A stretch of 64,000 nt of DNA from Bacteroidota bacterium (GCA_023429135.1 JAEYWD010000028.1:1-64000); one strand, 5' to 3'. Counted from the first letter of the stretch, positions 53,450-63,185 are shown. Program-made: numbers and translations. Notes: generated from the sequence alone by a model not told the origin.

Positions 53450-55414
53450 ATGAAGTCTAACTTTGTACGTACTTTGCTATGTCTGATCCTCAGCATTTCA
53501 GCCAGTACAATTTCAACCTACGGTAGTCCCCATCATGTTTATTTCGGCGATCCTTACATTTTACTTGATGGCGATACCTATTACATGTATGGTACCAGCA
53601 ACGACAATGGTATCGAAGTGTTTAAGTCTCCTGATCTTGTTCACTGGGAAGGCCCATGCGGAGCAAAAGATGGTTTGGCGCTGCACAAGGCCGATGTTTA
53701 CGGTGAGAAATGGTTCTGGGCGCCCGAAGTTTATAAATTCGGCAACAAATATTACATGTTTTACAGTGCCGAAGAACACATTGCTGTGGCCGTGAGCGAT
53801 AGCCCTCTGGGGCCATTCCGGCAGGATAAACAGGTTCCTCTTTTTGACACCAAGGCTATTGATACCCATCTGTTTGTCGACAAGGACGGAAAGAAATATC
53901 TTTATTATGTTGCCTTTACCAATGGCAATGTTATCTGGATGTGCGAGATGAACGACGATCTTCTTATGGTAAAACCCAATACGGTGAAGGAATGTTTCGG
54001 ACGTTCGCAACCTTGGGAATTCAGTTCTAAAGAACCCGTAGGTAACGTAAACGAAGGGCCCTTTATACTTACGCACGGAAAAACCTATTACATGGTGTAT
54101 TCGGCCAACCATTATGCCAGTCCCGACTATGGTATCGGCTATGCCACTGCAAAGTCACCCACAGGTCCATGGACCAAGTTTAATGGTAACCCAATTTATC
54201 AATCGCCCGATACCTCTCTGGGTGTGGGCCATTGTTCTTTATTTAAGGATAAGAACGGAGCGCTGCAGATGGTTTCGCATGCACATTTCAACCGGCAAAA
54301 GGTGCATCCCCGCAGGGTTTTGATCAATAAAGTCGTTTTTGAAAAGGAAAAAGGTTCAAAATTGCCGGTGCTAAAGGTCCTGGACGAAAGAATTATCCCG
54401 CAAACCAATACCTATTTCACTAATCCGTTGTTCAACGGAGCTGATCCCTGGGTTATTCGTCAGGATAGTTTTTATTACTGGTGTGCTTCTTCAAACGGGG
54501 GTATCGAAGTGTCGCGTTCACGTTTTCTTACACAAAAAGGCGAAAACTGTAAGGTGTGGAGCAGTCCCGATACAGGCTGGAACCGGAAGAATATCTGGGC
54601 GCCCGAGCTTCATTATTTCGATGGTAAATGGTACGTTTATTACGCCGCCGGTTACGAAGGGCCGCCGTTTATTCATCAGAAATCGGGCGTGCTGGAATCT
54701 GTTACAAGCGATCCTCTCGGTCAATATATCGATCGCGGTATTTTACAAACAGGCAACGATCCGTTCGATCCTGCCACAAATACATGGGCTATCGATCTAA
54801 ACGTTTTCAGACATAAAGGGCAGTTGTATGGTGTGTGGTCGGGATGGGTTAAACCCGAGACTACTGATAAAACATCGCAGCTTCTCTATATTGCTCCTAT
54901 GAGCAACCCCTACACCATTTCGGGTCCCCGTGTTGAGATATCGCGCCCAGAAGAAAGTTGGGAGACCGGCGGGCCGCTCGATTTGAACGAAGGACCTGAG
55001 GTTTTGCAAACCGATAGTAATTTGTTTATCATCTACTCATGCCGCGAATCGTGGCTTAAGGAATATCGTTTGGGGCAGTTGAAACTTGTTCACCGGGATT
55101 CGAGCCTTCTCTACAAAAGGAACTGGATTAAAACCGGACCTGTATTTCAAGGCACCGATCATGTTCTTGGAACCGGGCATGCCAGTTTTACAACTTCGCC
55201 CGACGGCAAGGAACACTGGATCGTTTACCACTCAAAAAAGGCTGTCGATCCTGGCTGGAATCGCGATGTGCGCATTCAGAAATTCGGCTGGAAGAAAGAT
55301 GGCAACCCCGATTTTGGAACTCCCATACCGGCAGGAGTGCCAATGCTACGACCATCGGGCGAAACAGTCGTTGAAAAATTGCTGAATATTGACTGGAGCA
55401 TTAAGAAAAATTAA
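53450..55414 (+). CDS. Tandem double GH43 glycosidase
   Basis: From the start at 53450 (MKSNFVRTLLCLILSISAS, signal peptide) it has 654 residues; an upstream ATG at 53411 would overlap the previous gene. Two complete propellers follow each other, each with its three acids. The first has GDPYILLDGDTYYMYG, IDTHLFVDKDGKKYLYYV and NEGPFILTHG. The second has GADPWVIRQDSFYYW, AIDLNVFRHKGQLYG and NEGPEVLQTD. IWAPELHYFDGKWYVYYAAG is typical of GH43 arabinofuranosidases/xylosidases. The two halves may cut different linkages of one branched glycan. Confidence 0.88.
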   Translation: MKSNFVRTLLCLILSISASTISTYGSPHHVYFGDPYILLDGDTYYMYGTSNDNGIEVFKSPDLVHWEGPCGAKDGLALHKADVYGEKWFWAPEVYKFGNKYYMFYSAEEHIAVAVSDSPLGPFRQDKQVPLFDTKAIDTHLFVDKDGKKYLYYVAFTNGNVIWMCEMNDDLLMVKPNTVKECFGRSQPWEFSSKEPVGNVNEGPFILTHGKTYYMVYSANHYASPDYGIGYATAKSPTGPWTKFNGNPIYQSPDTSLGVGHCSLFKDKNGALQMVSHAHFNRQKVHPRRVLINKVVFEKEKGSKLPVLKVLDERIIPQTNTYFTNPLFNGADPWVIRQDSFYYWCASSNGGIEVSRSRFLTQKGENCKVWSSPDTGWNRKNIWAPELHYFDGKWYVYYAAGYEGPPFIHQKSGVLESVTSDPLGQYIDRGILQTGNDPFDPATNTWAIDLNVFRHKGQLYGVWSGWVKPETTDKTSQLLYIAPMSNPYTISGPRVEISRPEESWETGGPLDLNEGPEVLQTDSNLFIIYSCRESWLKEYRLGQLKLVHRDSSLLYKRNWIKTGPVFQGTDHVLGTGHASFTTSPDGKEHWIVYHSKKAVDPGWNRDVRIQKFGWKKDGNPDFGTPIPAGVPMLRPSGETVVEKLLNIDWSIKKN

Positions 55415-55476
55415 GTCGAGTGGCAGTTGTGCTGTGGTCTGAGGACCGTCGACTGAGGACTTTAATCTTTAAACAC

Positions 55477-56529
55477 ATGAAACTCAAACTCACCATACTA
55501 TTCACATTTTTCATACTTAGCCTCTCCTGCCGGAAAGACCCGGAGACAGGAGGGAGCAAGTATGTTCCACCACCCGAAGGTTATTACCGTAATCCGGTTT
55601 TTCAGCCGGTATTTGCCGATCCAACAGTTATAAAAGCTTCCAATGGCTATTATTATGCATATGCCACCGAAGATGACTGGGGTGGGGTAGGAGGTTTGCA
55701 CATTGTTCCCATCATCAAATCAAAAGATCTGGTGAACTGGACTTATGTCGGAAACGCTTTTACTCAGAAGCCTGGATGGAAATCGCAGGGCTTTATTTGG
55801 GCTCCCGATATCAATTTCATCAATGGCAAATATTATCTGTACTATTCTTATTCGCTTTGGGGGGACGCCAATCCTGGTATAGGGCTTGCCATAGCCGATA
55901 AACCCGAAGGGCCGTTTACCGATCTGGGAAAGCTCTTGTTAAGCGAGGAAGTGGGAGTTGGAAATTCCATCGATCCTTTTTATATCGAGGATGAAGGCAT
56001 CAAGTACCTTTTTTGGGGAAGTTTCAGAGGGATATATGGCAGTCAGCTTTCGGATGATGGAAAGACACTTACCGGAGAGAAATTCCGTGTAGCCGGCGAT
56101 TTCTTCGAAGGTACCTATATTCTGAAGAAAAACGGTTATTATTATTTTTTTGCATCGAACGGGAACTGTTGCGAAGGAGCAGCAAGCAGGTATAAACTGC
56201 TGATCGGCAGATCGCAAAATATCAAAGGACCATATCTCAATAAACAGGGAGATAATCTGCTTACCGTGGAAGGGTCTTTATTTCTGGAAGGTAACAGTAC
56301 CGGTGGTTTTGCCGGCCCCGGACATAATGCTGAAATTGTTACTGATGATGACGGAACTGACTGGCTGCTCTATCATGGCATCGATAAAAAGATTCCTCTT
56401 TTGCCCAATGGAGCTACCCGGAGGCCACTAATGCTCGACAAGATAACCTGGGAGGACAACTGGCCTGTAATTACTGGAAATCAACCCGGAGTTAAAGATC
56501 AGAAGATCCCTGTTTTTAGTGATAATTAG
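55477..56529 (+). CDS. GH43 endo-arabinanase-like lipoprotein
   Basis: From the start at 55477 (MKLKLTILFTFFILSLSCRKDP) it is a 350-residue lipoprotein with the Cys at residue 18, so likely on the cell surface. GH43 acids: ADPTVIKASNGYYYAY, GNSIDPFYIEDEGIKYLF and FFEGTYILKKNGYYYFF. The His of GFAGPGHNAEIV matches the ion-binding His of endo-1,5-alpha-L-arabinanases, and GFIWAPDINFINGKYYLYYS is the second-blade motif. This is the best evidence that the locus attacks arabinan or arabinose side chains. An upstream ATG at 55420 lies in repeat-like DNA and is unlikely to be used. Confidence 0.87.
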   Translation: MKLKLTILFTFFILSLSCRKDPETGGSKYVPPPEGYYRNPVFQPVFADPTVIKASNGYYYAYATEDDWGGVGGLHIVPIIKSKDLVNWTYVGNAFTQKPGWKSQGFIWAPDINFINGKYYLYYSYSLWGDANPGIGLAIADKPEGPFTDLGKLLLSEEVGVGNSIDPFYIEDEGIKYLFWGSFRGIYGSQLSDDGKTLTGEKFRVAGDFFEGTYILKKNGYYYFFASNGNCCEGAASRYKLLIGRSQNIKGPYLNKQGDNLLTVEGSLFLEGNSTGGFAGPGHNAEIVTDDDGTDWLLYHGIDKKIPLLPNGATRRPLMLDKITWEDNWPVITGNQPGVKDQKIPVFSDN

Positions 56530-56561
56530 AACTATTAATTAATCAATCAAACAATCAAATT

Positions 56562-57638
56562 ATGAAGCGATTTTTTCTTTTATTGTTACTTGCCAATCTG
56601 GCATTTTTTTACAGTTGTAAGGAACAACCGAAGCAGGCTGAAATCCGCAATGTTTGGACAGCCGAGCAGGCCAACGAATGGTATAAGCAATGGGGATGGC
56701 TGAGAGGCTGCGATTTTATTCCCAGCACTGCCATTAACCAGTTGGAAATGTGGCAAGCCGAAACCTTCGACACCGCTACCATCAACCGCGAACTGGGCTG
56801 GGCCGAATCTATTGGTATGAATGCGATGCGTGTTTATCTGCATCATGTTGCGTGGAAAGTTGACTCCGCCGGATTTAAGGACAGGATGAACCAATATCTC
56901 ACCATTGCCGATAAACATGGTATCTCTACCATTTTTGTTTTTTTCGACGATTGCTGGAATCCCACCTATCAGGCAGGTAAACAGCCCGAACCCAAACCCG
57001 GAGTTCATAACTCGGGCTGGATACGCGATCCCGGCGATCTGATTCACCAGGATTCAACCCTTGTTGTTACACTGGAGAGGTATGTAAAAGATGTGCTAAA
57101 GACCTTTTCGAACGACAAACGCATTATTCTCTGGGATGTTTACAACGAACCGGGGAACTCGAATTATGGTAATAAATCCATGTCTTTATTGCAGAAAGTT
57201 TTTGCCTGGGGCAGGGAAATAAATCCTTCGCAGCCACTTTCTGCAGGAGTATGGAATCTCAGTCTTGGTGATCTGAACAAATATCAGGTAGAAAACTCCG
57301 ATGTAATCACTTACCACAATTATCAGAATGACACGCTGCACCGTGCATGTATTGATACCCTTGCCCGATATGGGAAACCCATGCTCTGTACTGAATATAT
57401 GGCCCGCAAGCACCGCAGTCGGTTCGACAATATTATGCCTCTGCTCAAGGAAAGAAATATTGCCGCCATCAACTGGGGACTCGTAGCCGGTAAAACAAAC
57501 ACCATCTATGCCTGGGACGAACCTATTCCCGACGGATCAGAACCCAAACTCTGGTTCCACGATATCTTCCGCAAAGATGGCAAACCATACAAGCAGGAAG
57601 AAGTGAATCTGATCCGCTCGTTAACAGGGAAAAAGTAG
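56562..57638 (+). CDS. Clan GH-A glycoside hydrolase, GH5-like lipoprotein
   Basis: A 358-residue (beta/alpha)8-barrel enzyme with lipoprotein signal (FFYSCKEQP, Cys at residue 19). The acid/base Glu is in ILWDVYNEPGN (residue ~193) and the nucleophile Glu in KPMLCTEYMARK (~275), the two-Glu retaining arrangement of clan GH-A. TFDTATINRELGWAESIGMNAMRVYLHH is the typical second-strand region. Related proteins are often annotated as 1,4-beta-xylanases; the family number and substrate are not certain. Last hydrolase of the first locus. Confidence 0.8.
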   Translation: MKRFFLLLLLANLAFFYSCKEQPKQAEIRNVWTAEQANEWYKQWGWLRGCDFIPSTAINQLEMWQAETFDTATINRELGWAESIGMNAMRVYLHHVAWKVDSAGFKDRMNQYLTIADKHGISTIFVFFDDCWNPTYQAGKQPEPKPGVHNSGWIRDPGDLIHQDSTLVVTLERYVKDVLKTFSNDKRIILWDVYNEPGNSNYGNKSMSLLQKVFAWGREINPSQPLSAGVWNLSLGDLNKYQVENSDVITYHNYQNDTLHRACIDTLARYGKPMLCTEYMARKHRSRFDNIMPLLKERNIAAINWGLVAGKTNTIYAWDEPIPDGSEPKLWFHDIFRKDGKPYKQEEVNLIRSLTGKK

Positions 57639-57640
57639 GA

Positions 57641-57730
57641 AAATAGTCGATAGTCAATAGACCATGGCCGATGGCCAATACAGGTGAATGTTCCTTAGGT
57701 ATTTATCATTTTGAGCCATGGACTATGGGC
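57641..57730. repeat. GACTATGGACCAT-type degenerate repeat
   Basis: AATAGTCGATAGTCAATAGACCATGGCCGATGGCC and, later, GCCATGGACTATGGGC belong to the same degenerate family as the tract near 23374. They occupy the first quarter of the 342-base gap between the two polysaccharide loci. The rest of the gap holds the terminator below and, around 57815-57870, further degenerate GTCGACCGACTACCGATG wording. Confidence 0.5.
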
Positions 57731-57731
57731 T

Positions 57732-57764
57732 AAAAAGGCTGTTCTCTCACGAGACAGCCTTTTT
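57732..57764 (+). terminator. Terminator at the end of the first PUL
   Basis: AAAAAGGCTGT-T-CTC pairs with GAGACAGCCTTTTT around a TCAC loop, with one bulged base and a T run. It ends the hydrolase operon 94 bases after the last stop. Confidence 0.85.
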
Positions 57765-57980
57765 CTGTTAATGACAAATTGAAATCGAGGTTTAACTAAT
57801 CAACCTAAACTACAGTCGACCGACTACCGATGTTATCGTAAGTCAAACTGGATGTCGTATGTGGTCTGAGACAAAACTATTTCGTTATTAATGATGCGCT
57901 TAATTCAATAAACCAATTTGATTTTTTGCATGATGATTCGATTAAATTTTTAATACTTTTACCGATCCATTTAAAGGCTT

Positions 57981-58547
57981 ATGTCAGTTGTTGACGAAAA
58001 ACAGTTATTGGAAAATCTTCAGCAGGGCGATAAAAAGTCGTTTTCTTTTATCTTTTCAAAATATTATAAGGATCTCGTTCACTTTGCTTTTACATTTACT
58101 AAAAATTCCGAAGCTGCTGAAGAAATTGTTCAGGATGTTTTTGTGAAATTTTGGGAAAACCGTCATTTTATTCATGTTTCTATCTCCCTTAAATCGTATC
58201 TTCTCAAGGCTACTCAAAATAAATGTCTCGATTGGCTGAAGCACCAGAAAATAAAGGAACACTACAAGGATGTGGCTCCATATATAACCCTTCTGAGCGA
58301 AAATAATACAGATCAATATATTCTGCTTTCCGAATTACACGCAAACCTCGATAAAGCTTTGAGTTCACTCCCGGAAGAGGTAGCCGAAGCATTCCGGTTG
58401 AGTCGTTTTGCAGATCTGAAATACAATGAAATTGCGGAAAAGCAAAACGTTTCCGTCCGAACCGTTGAGGTAAGGATTAGCAAGGCCCTGCAACTCTTAC
58501 GCGAAGCTTTGAAAGACAATCTTTGGTTTTTTATTTTTATTTTATAG
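57981..58547 (+). CDS. ECF RNA polymerase sigma factor (second PUL)
   Basis: A 188-residue ECF sigma factor like the one at 45412. Region 2 (FSFIFSKYYKDLVHFAFTF, EEIVQDVFVKFWEN) and region 4 (LPEEVAEAFRLSRFADLKYNEIAEKQNVSVRTVEVRISKAL) are complete. It heads a second sigma-FecR-SusC-SusD set, so each locus has its own dedicated switch. Confidence 0.93.
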   Translation: MSVVDEKQLLENLQQGDKKSFSFIFSKYYKDLVHFAFTFTKNSEAAEEIVQDVFVKFWENRHFIHVSISLKSYLLKATQNKCLDWLKHQKIKEHYKDVAPYITLLSENNTDQYILLSELHANLDKALSSLPEEVAEAFRLSRFADLKYNEIAEKQNVSVRTVEVRISKALQLLREALKDNLWFFIFIL

Positions 58548-58565
58548 TATTTTATAGCCAATACC

Positions 58566-58600
58566 TGGCTGTGGACTAAGGTCCGTCGACTGTCGTCTCT
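58566..58600. repeat. CTGTGGACTAAGGTCCGTCGACT-type repeat
   Basis: GGCTGTGGACTAAGGTCCGTCGACTGTCGTC resembles the stretch at 55430-55462 (CTGTGGTCTGAGGACCGTCGACTGAGGAC). It lies between the second sigma gene and its FecR gene, where an intact operon would usually have only a short spacer. Confidence 0.5.
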
Positions 58601-58666
58601 TTTCTAAAAAAAATCTTTCTTTTTTAATGTGGTATTTTATTTATCAATCGTCGTTGTTTTTGAAAC

Positions 58667-59719
58667 ATGGTTTTTATGGAAAGTTTAGAAAGTGAAAATA
58701 TAGAAATCCTGATCCGTAAGTATTTGGATGGGATGGCTTCCGTGGAGGAGATTAAAACACTGGGACAATGGGTGGAGGCATCGGAAGAGAATAAGAAATA
58801 CTATCAGCAGATTAAAAACCTGTGGAATATAAGCGATCCTAAAAACGCGAAAATGAAAGTAGACGTAGATAGTGCCTTTGATGATGTTTTAAGCAGAATT
58901 GAAGAAAAGCCGCAAGGCAAAAAATGGATTAAAACAATGCAGAAAATTGCAGCAATACTTCTTCTTCCATTGGTTCTTTCGGGGTACTTTTTAGGAAGGA
59001 CCACCGAACGTAGCGGAGAAAATACATCCGTTGCCTACAACGAAATTTATGCTTCTCTGGGTACCCGTTCCAAGGTTGTATTGGCTGATGGCTCACGGGT
59101 ATGGCTTAATTCGGGTAGTAAACTCGTGTATCCCGATAAATTTATAAAGAAAACCAGGGTTGTAACACTTACTGGCGAAGCATATTTTGAGGTTCAATCG
59201 GATGTGAATCGCCCTTTTATAGTTCAAACAAAAAATATAAATGTTAAAGCTACCGGAACCAGCTTCAATGTTCAATCTATTGAAACGGACCCTGAAGTAA
59301 GTGTATCTCTGTTATCGGGTAAGGTTACGATAAACAAAAGCAGTGAAAAGGTTGCTCAAACACTTATAACCCTGCAACCGAACCAGAGATTCAGTTATGA
59401 TACCAGCACCGGACAGTATAAAACATTCTCGGGCGATTTATACGAATTTGTTGCCTGGAAGGATGGAAGGCTTGTTTTCAGGAACAAACCCATGAGTGAA
59501 GTTGTTAGAAAGATTAGTCTGCATTACAATGTAGATATTGAACTTCGGGGAAAGGAACTCCAGGATTACCGTTACCGCGCAACTTTTGAAGAAGAGTCGC
59601 TGAACGAAATCTTAAAACTGCTTAAAATGTCGTCGCCTATAAAATATTCGGAGGTAAACAGGGTGCGGTTAGCTGACGGTTCTTTCAGTAAACGAAAAAT
59701 TATTATTTCACCTTTATAA
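58667..59719 (+). CDS. FecR-type anti-sigma factor (second PUL)
   Basis: A 350-residue anti-sigma protein (an ATG three codons on, at 58676, is an equally good start). N-terminal cytoplasmic helices, one membrane helix (IAAILLLPLVLSGYFLG), the FecR domain (LGTRSKVVLADGSRVWLNSGS, TGTSFNVQSIETDP) and a C-terminal DUF4974 region (MSEVVRKISLHYNVDIEL). It should hold the preceding sigma factor until the second SusC signals. Confidence 0.92.
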   Translation: MVFMESLESENIEILIRKYLDGMASVEEIKTLGQWVEASEENKKYYQQIKNLWNISDPKNAKMKVDVDSAFDDVLSRIEEKPQGKKWIKTMQKIAAILLLPLVLSGYFLGRTTERSGENTSVAYNEIYASLGTRSKVVLADGSRVWLNSGSKLVYPDKFIKKTRVVTLTGEAYFEVQSDVNRPFIVQTKNINVKATGTSFNVQSIETDPEVSVSLLSGKVTINKSSEKVAQTLITLQPNQRFSYDTSTGQYKTFSGDLYEFVAWKDGRLVFRNKPMSEVVRKISLHYNVDIELRGKELQDYRYRATFEEESLNEILKLLKMSSPIKYSEVNRVRLADGSFSKRKIIISPL

Positions 59720-59785
59720 ATGCAGAAATTAATTATTACTAACTCTAAAACTAATAAACTATGACAGGATAACTCTTAAACAAAG

Positions 59786-59815
59786 AGAGGAAAAGTGTCC
59801 CCACACCTTTCCTCT
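59786..59815 (+). promoter_or_regulatory. Hairpin in the leader of the second susC
   Basis: AGAGGAAAAGTGT and ACACCTTTCCTCT pair over 13 positions with one mismatch around a 4-base loop, 64 bases upstream of the start. No T run follows. Both SusC leaders also carry TTAACCTTT shortly before an AAAGTATG start region, so the two leaders appear related. Confidence 0.55.
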
Positions 59816-59879
59816 GTATTAGCGGTCAAAAAATAAGTTCGAACACAGTATTTATTAACCTTTCTAACTATGCAAAAGT

Positions 59880-62800
59880 ATGGAAAAAATCTTTTATTCC
59901 ACTTGGTCATCGTGGCCAAAAAAAACTATATCTAAATTACTACTGACGATGAAAATCACCACCCTGTTACTAATTCTAGGAACATTGAATTCATTTGCAC
60001 TGAATTCGTATTCGCAGTCTGCAGTTGTATCTCTTAGCCTGAAAAATGCATCTGTTGAACAAGTTTTGAATGAAATAGAAAAAAAGAGTGAATTCTTTTT
60101 TCTTTTTAATCAGAAACTGGTTGATGTAAGCAAAAAGGTTGATATTGATGCAAAAAATGCAACTATTAAGGATATACTGGTTAATCTTTTCGAAGGAGAA
60201 GATGTTGGTTATCTTGTTTATGACAGGCAAATCATTCTGGCTCCCAAAAACACTGTACACGGGGTTATTTCCTCTGTTCAGCAAAATACAGTACAGGGTT
60301 CAGTTATCGATGCATCTACAGGAGAGGCTCTTCCTGGAGTAAATGTGGTGATAGAAGGCACCACTGCTGGCGTTGTAACTGATATAGATGGAAAATATAC
60401 ACTTACCCTGAATACGTCGAATGCAACATTGATTTTCTCGTATGTTGGTTACCTTACCCAAAAGATTGCTTATACAGGACAGTCCACCATTGATGTTAAA
60501 CTTTCGGCTGATATTACTAATCTGGAGGAAGTTGTAGTAGTGGGCTATGGTACTCTTCAAAAGAGAGATCTTACCAGCTCTGTTACAACTGTTCGTAGCG
60601 AAGATCTTTTGCAGGGCGCTTTCAACAGTCCTTTACAAATGGTTGAAGGTAAAATTGCCGGTGTAACAATTTCCAACCCCGCGGCTGCCGACCCTAACCG
60701 TGGTACTGATATTCAGGTTCGTGGCGCTTCTTCTATCGATGCGGGTATCGGCCCCTTACTTATCATTGATGGTATGCCTGGTGGCGATCTTCGTAACATA
60801 GCCCAGCAGGATATTGAGTCAATAACAGTTTTGAAGGATGGTTCAGCGGCAGCCATTTACGGTTCGCGTGCTGCTAATGGTGTAATTCTTATTCAGACCA
60901 AGAGAGGAAAATCGGGTAAGGTTACCGTAACCTACGACAGCTTTATTGATCACGATGTTGTAGCCAAAAAACCTGATATTTTATCGGCCGAAGAATTCCT
61001 GGCACACAAAATTGACACGGATCAAGGGTACAGAACAAACTGGTATGATGAGCTGATTCGGAAAGATAATATGGGGCAAAACCATTTCCTGTCTGTATCG
61101 GGCGGGAATGAAAATACGATTTTTCGAATTTCAGGTAATTTCCGCGAAAAAACAGCTATCGATATTGCTTCGGAACGCAAAGAATCAGGTATTCGTGCCA
61201 ATTTTCAACAAAAGGCATTGAATGGTTTATTGGAATTCGGCGGTAACTTGTCGTACAAAACTGCTAAAGAAGAATATACAAACTATGGCGTTTTTCAACA
61301 GGCGGTAAAATTGAACCCTACATTACCCATTTGGGATCCTAATAATCCTTCAAAATATGCCATGATCTACGGTTACGATGTTTACAATCCGGTTCAGGAG
61401 TTAAACGCCAGGGAAAACGGATCGGATCAGACTTATTCCATTATCGATTTTAATGTGAAGTTAAATATCCTTAAAAACCTGAACACCGAGTTAAAGGTAG
61501 CCAGGCAGGATCACGATCAATATAAACGTGAATACTACTCCTCAAAAGCAAAGGAGTCTATTGACAACAACCGTACAGGACGTGCCCGCTTGCAGGACGA
61601 AAAATGGACTGATCTGACCCTCGAGTGGATTGGTAATTATTTCACCACCATTAATAAGCACGATATTAAATTGATGGGAGGATATTCGTACCAGGAATTT
61701 AATAACCATGGGTACTGGGCCGAGAATATGGACTTTCCGTCCGATGCTTTTAATTACAATAATCTTGGTGCAGGTAAATGGAATAATGAAGATGGAAGGC
61801 TTGGCATGGACTCATGGAAGAGCAAGGAGAAAACAATAGCATTCTTTGGTCGGGCTAATTACAGTTTCGACGACAAATACCTCCTTATGGGAACATTGCG
61901 TTACGAAGGAAACACCAAGTTCGGTGCCGATCACAAATGGGGTATGTTTCCTGCTATATCTGCCGCTTGGCGTATATCAAAGTTGTCGGTGCTTGAAAAT
62001 GTTAGTGCTATCAACGATTTAAAAATCAGATTATCGTACGGAGAAACTGGTCGTTCTGGTTTTGGCCGATACTCAGCTTTAGCCCGTTACCAGGATTTTG
62101 GCAAATGGCAAAATGACGAAGGACAGTGGATTCCGGTTTACGGCCCCTCGAACAACCCTAACCCCGATTTGCACTGGGAAAAACAGCTCTCCTATAATGC
62201 AGGAGTTGACTTCTCTCTTTTCAGCAACAGGTTGAGTGGTAGCTTCGATATGTTTATCAGAAAAGGTAAAGATGTAATTTCTAACTACGATGCTCCGCTT
62301 CCTCCTTTTCTTCACGATCAGATATTTACAAACGTGGCCTCAACAAGTGCAAAAGGTGCTGAGTTAATGGTAAACTGGACTGTTATTGATAAAGAAGAAT
62401 TCCGATATAACACCAATGTTAGTTTCGCCTATGTAAAATCGAAGCTCGATAAATTCTCAAACGGAACATTTAATAAGGGCTTTATGACCCGTTACAATCT
62501 TCCTTCTCCTGGTAATCCCGGACCTGCCCAGCGTTTGGAAGATGGTGTGGAAATAGGCAGCTTCTATGGCTACAAATATGCAGGCGTAAATGAACAGGGT
62601 CAGATTCTTATTTGGAAAGAAGGCAAAGAAGGTACTGAAAAAGTAGTTGCTTCCTCGTCCGATGCCAAAGAGACAGATAAAACTTACCTTGGACATGGAG
62701 CTCCCAGATATGAACTAACCTGGGGTAATTCTTTCAACTATAAAGGTTTCGATCTTACCTTATATTTCCGTGGGCGTTTCGATTACCAGATTCTTAATCT

Positions 62801-63152
62801 TTACCAGATGTATTATGGCTTAACTGCCGAACCCAATGTGAATCTGCTTAAAGATGCCTTCGGCAGAAATGCCCATATAAAATCGGGTAAGGTAATGACC
62901 GATTACTTCCTGGAAAATGGTGATTATTTTAAACTGGATAATTTGACGTTGGGATGGACAGCTCCCATCAAAAACAATTATATCAGCAATATCAGAATTT
63001 ATGGAAGTATTCGTAACGTATTTACGATTACCAAATATTCGGGACTCGATCCTACCACGGTTAATATCACAGGTCTGGAACCAGGTATAGGCGATCTTAA
63101 TGTATATCCTATTGCCCGTAATTACACGCTGGGATTACAAGTTACATTCTAA
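59880..63152 (+). CDS. SusC-like TonB-dependent transporter with STN domain (second PUL)
   Basis: A 1090-residue outer-membrane importer. The signal (MKITTLLLILGTLNSFALNSYS) comes after ~24 extra residues, so a start at 59949 is also possible. STN domain ~45-112 (NASVEQVLNEIEKKSEFFFLF), carboxypeptidase-like domain ~137-213 (GEALPGVNVVIEGTTAGVVTDIDG), plug ~220-330 (LLIIDGMPGG, DGSAAAIYGSRAANGVILIQTK) and barrel ending LGLQVTF. It is clearly a different transporter from the first, so the second locus should handle a different glycan. Confidence 0.95.
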   Translation: MEKIFYSTWSSWPKKTISKLLLTMKITTLLLILGTLNSFALNSYSQSAVVSLSLKNASVEQVLNEIEKKSEFFFLFNQKLVDVSKKVDIDAKNATIKDILVNLFEGEDVGYLVYDRQIILAPKNTVHGVISSVQQNTVQGSVIDASTGEALPGVNVVIEGTTAGVVTDIDGKYTLTLNTSNATLIFSYVGYLTQKIAYTGQSTIDVKLSADITNLEEVVVVGYGTLQKRDLTSSVTTVRSEDLLQGAFNSPLQMVEGKIAGVTISNPAAADPNRGTDIQVRGASSIDAGIGPLLIIDGMPGGDLRNIAQQDIESITVLKDGSAAAIYGSRAANGVILIQTKRGKSGKVTVTYDSFIDHDVVAKKPDILSAEEFLAHKIDTDQGYRTNWYDELIRKDNMGQNHFLSVSGGNENTIFRISGNFREKTAIDIASERKESGIRANFQQKALNGLLEFGGNLSYKTAKEEYTNYGVFQQAVKLNPTLPIWDPNNPSKYAMIYGYDVYNPVQELNARENGSDQTYSIIDFNVKLNILKNLNTELKVARQDHDQYKREYYSSKAKESIDNNRTGRARLQDEKWTDLTLEWIGNYFTTINKHDIKLMGGYSYQEFNNHGYWAENMDFPSDAFNYNNLGAGKWNNEDGRLGMDSWKSKEKTIAFFGRANYSFDDKYLLMGTLRYEGNTKFGADHKWGMFPAISAAWRISKLSVLENVSAINDLKIRLSYGETGRSGFGRYSALARYQDFGKWQNDEGQWIPVYGPSNNPNPDLHWEKQLSYNAGVDFSLFSNRLSGSFDMFIRKGKDVISNYDAPLPPFLHDQIFTNVASTSAKGAELMVNWTVIDKEEFRYNTNVSFAYVKSKLDKFSNGTFNKGFMTRYNLPSPGNPGPAQRLEDGVEIGSFYGYKYAGVNEQGQILIWKEGKEGTEKVVASSSDAKETDKTYLGHGAPRYELTWGNSFNYKGFDLTLYFRGRFDYQILNLYQMYYGLTAEPNVNLLKDAFGRNAHIKSGKVMTDYFLENGDYFKLDNLTLGWTAPIKNNYISNIRIYGSIRNVFTITKYSGLDPTTVNITGLEPGIGDLNVYPIARNYTLGLQVTF

Positions 63153-63185
63153 TATCAGTTATAATTAATTAAAACGATTATACAA

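Noticed and set aside
53561..54112. 183-codon frame opposite the double GH43 gene
   Set aside because: Antisense shadow of a well-supported enzyme; no signal or motif of its own.
59720..59879. Short peptide gene starting at ATG 59720 or 59761 in the second SusC leader
   Set aside because: Frames close within a few codons and do not resemble a leader peptide with meaningful codons.
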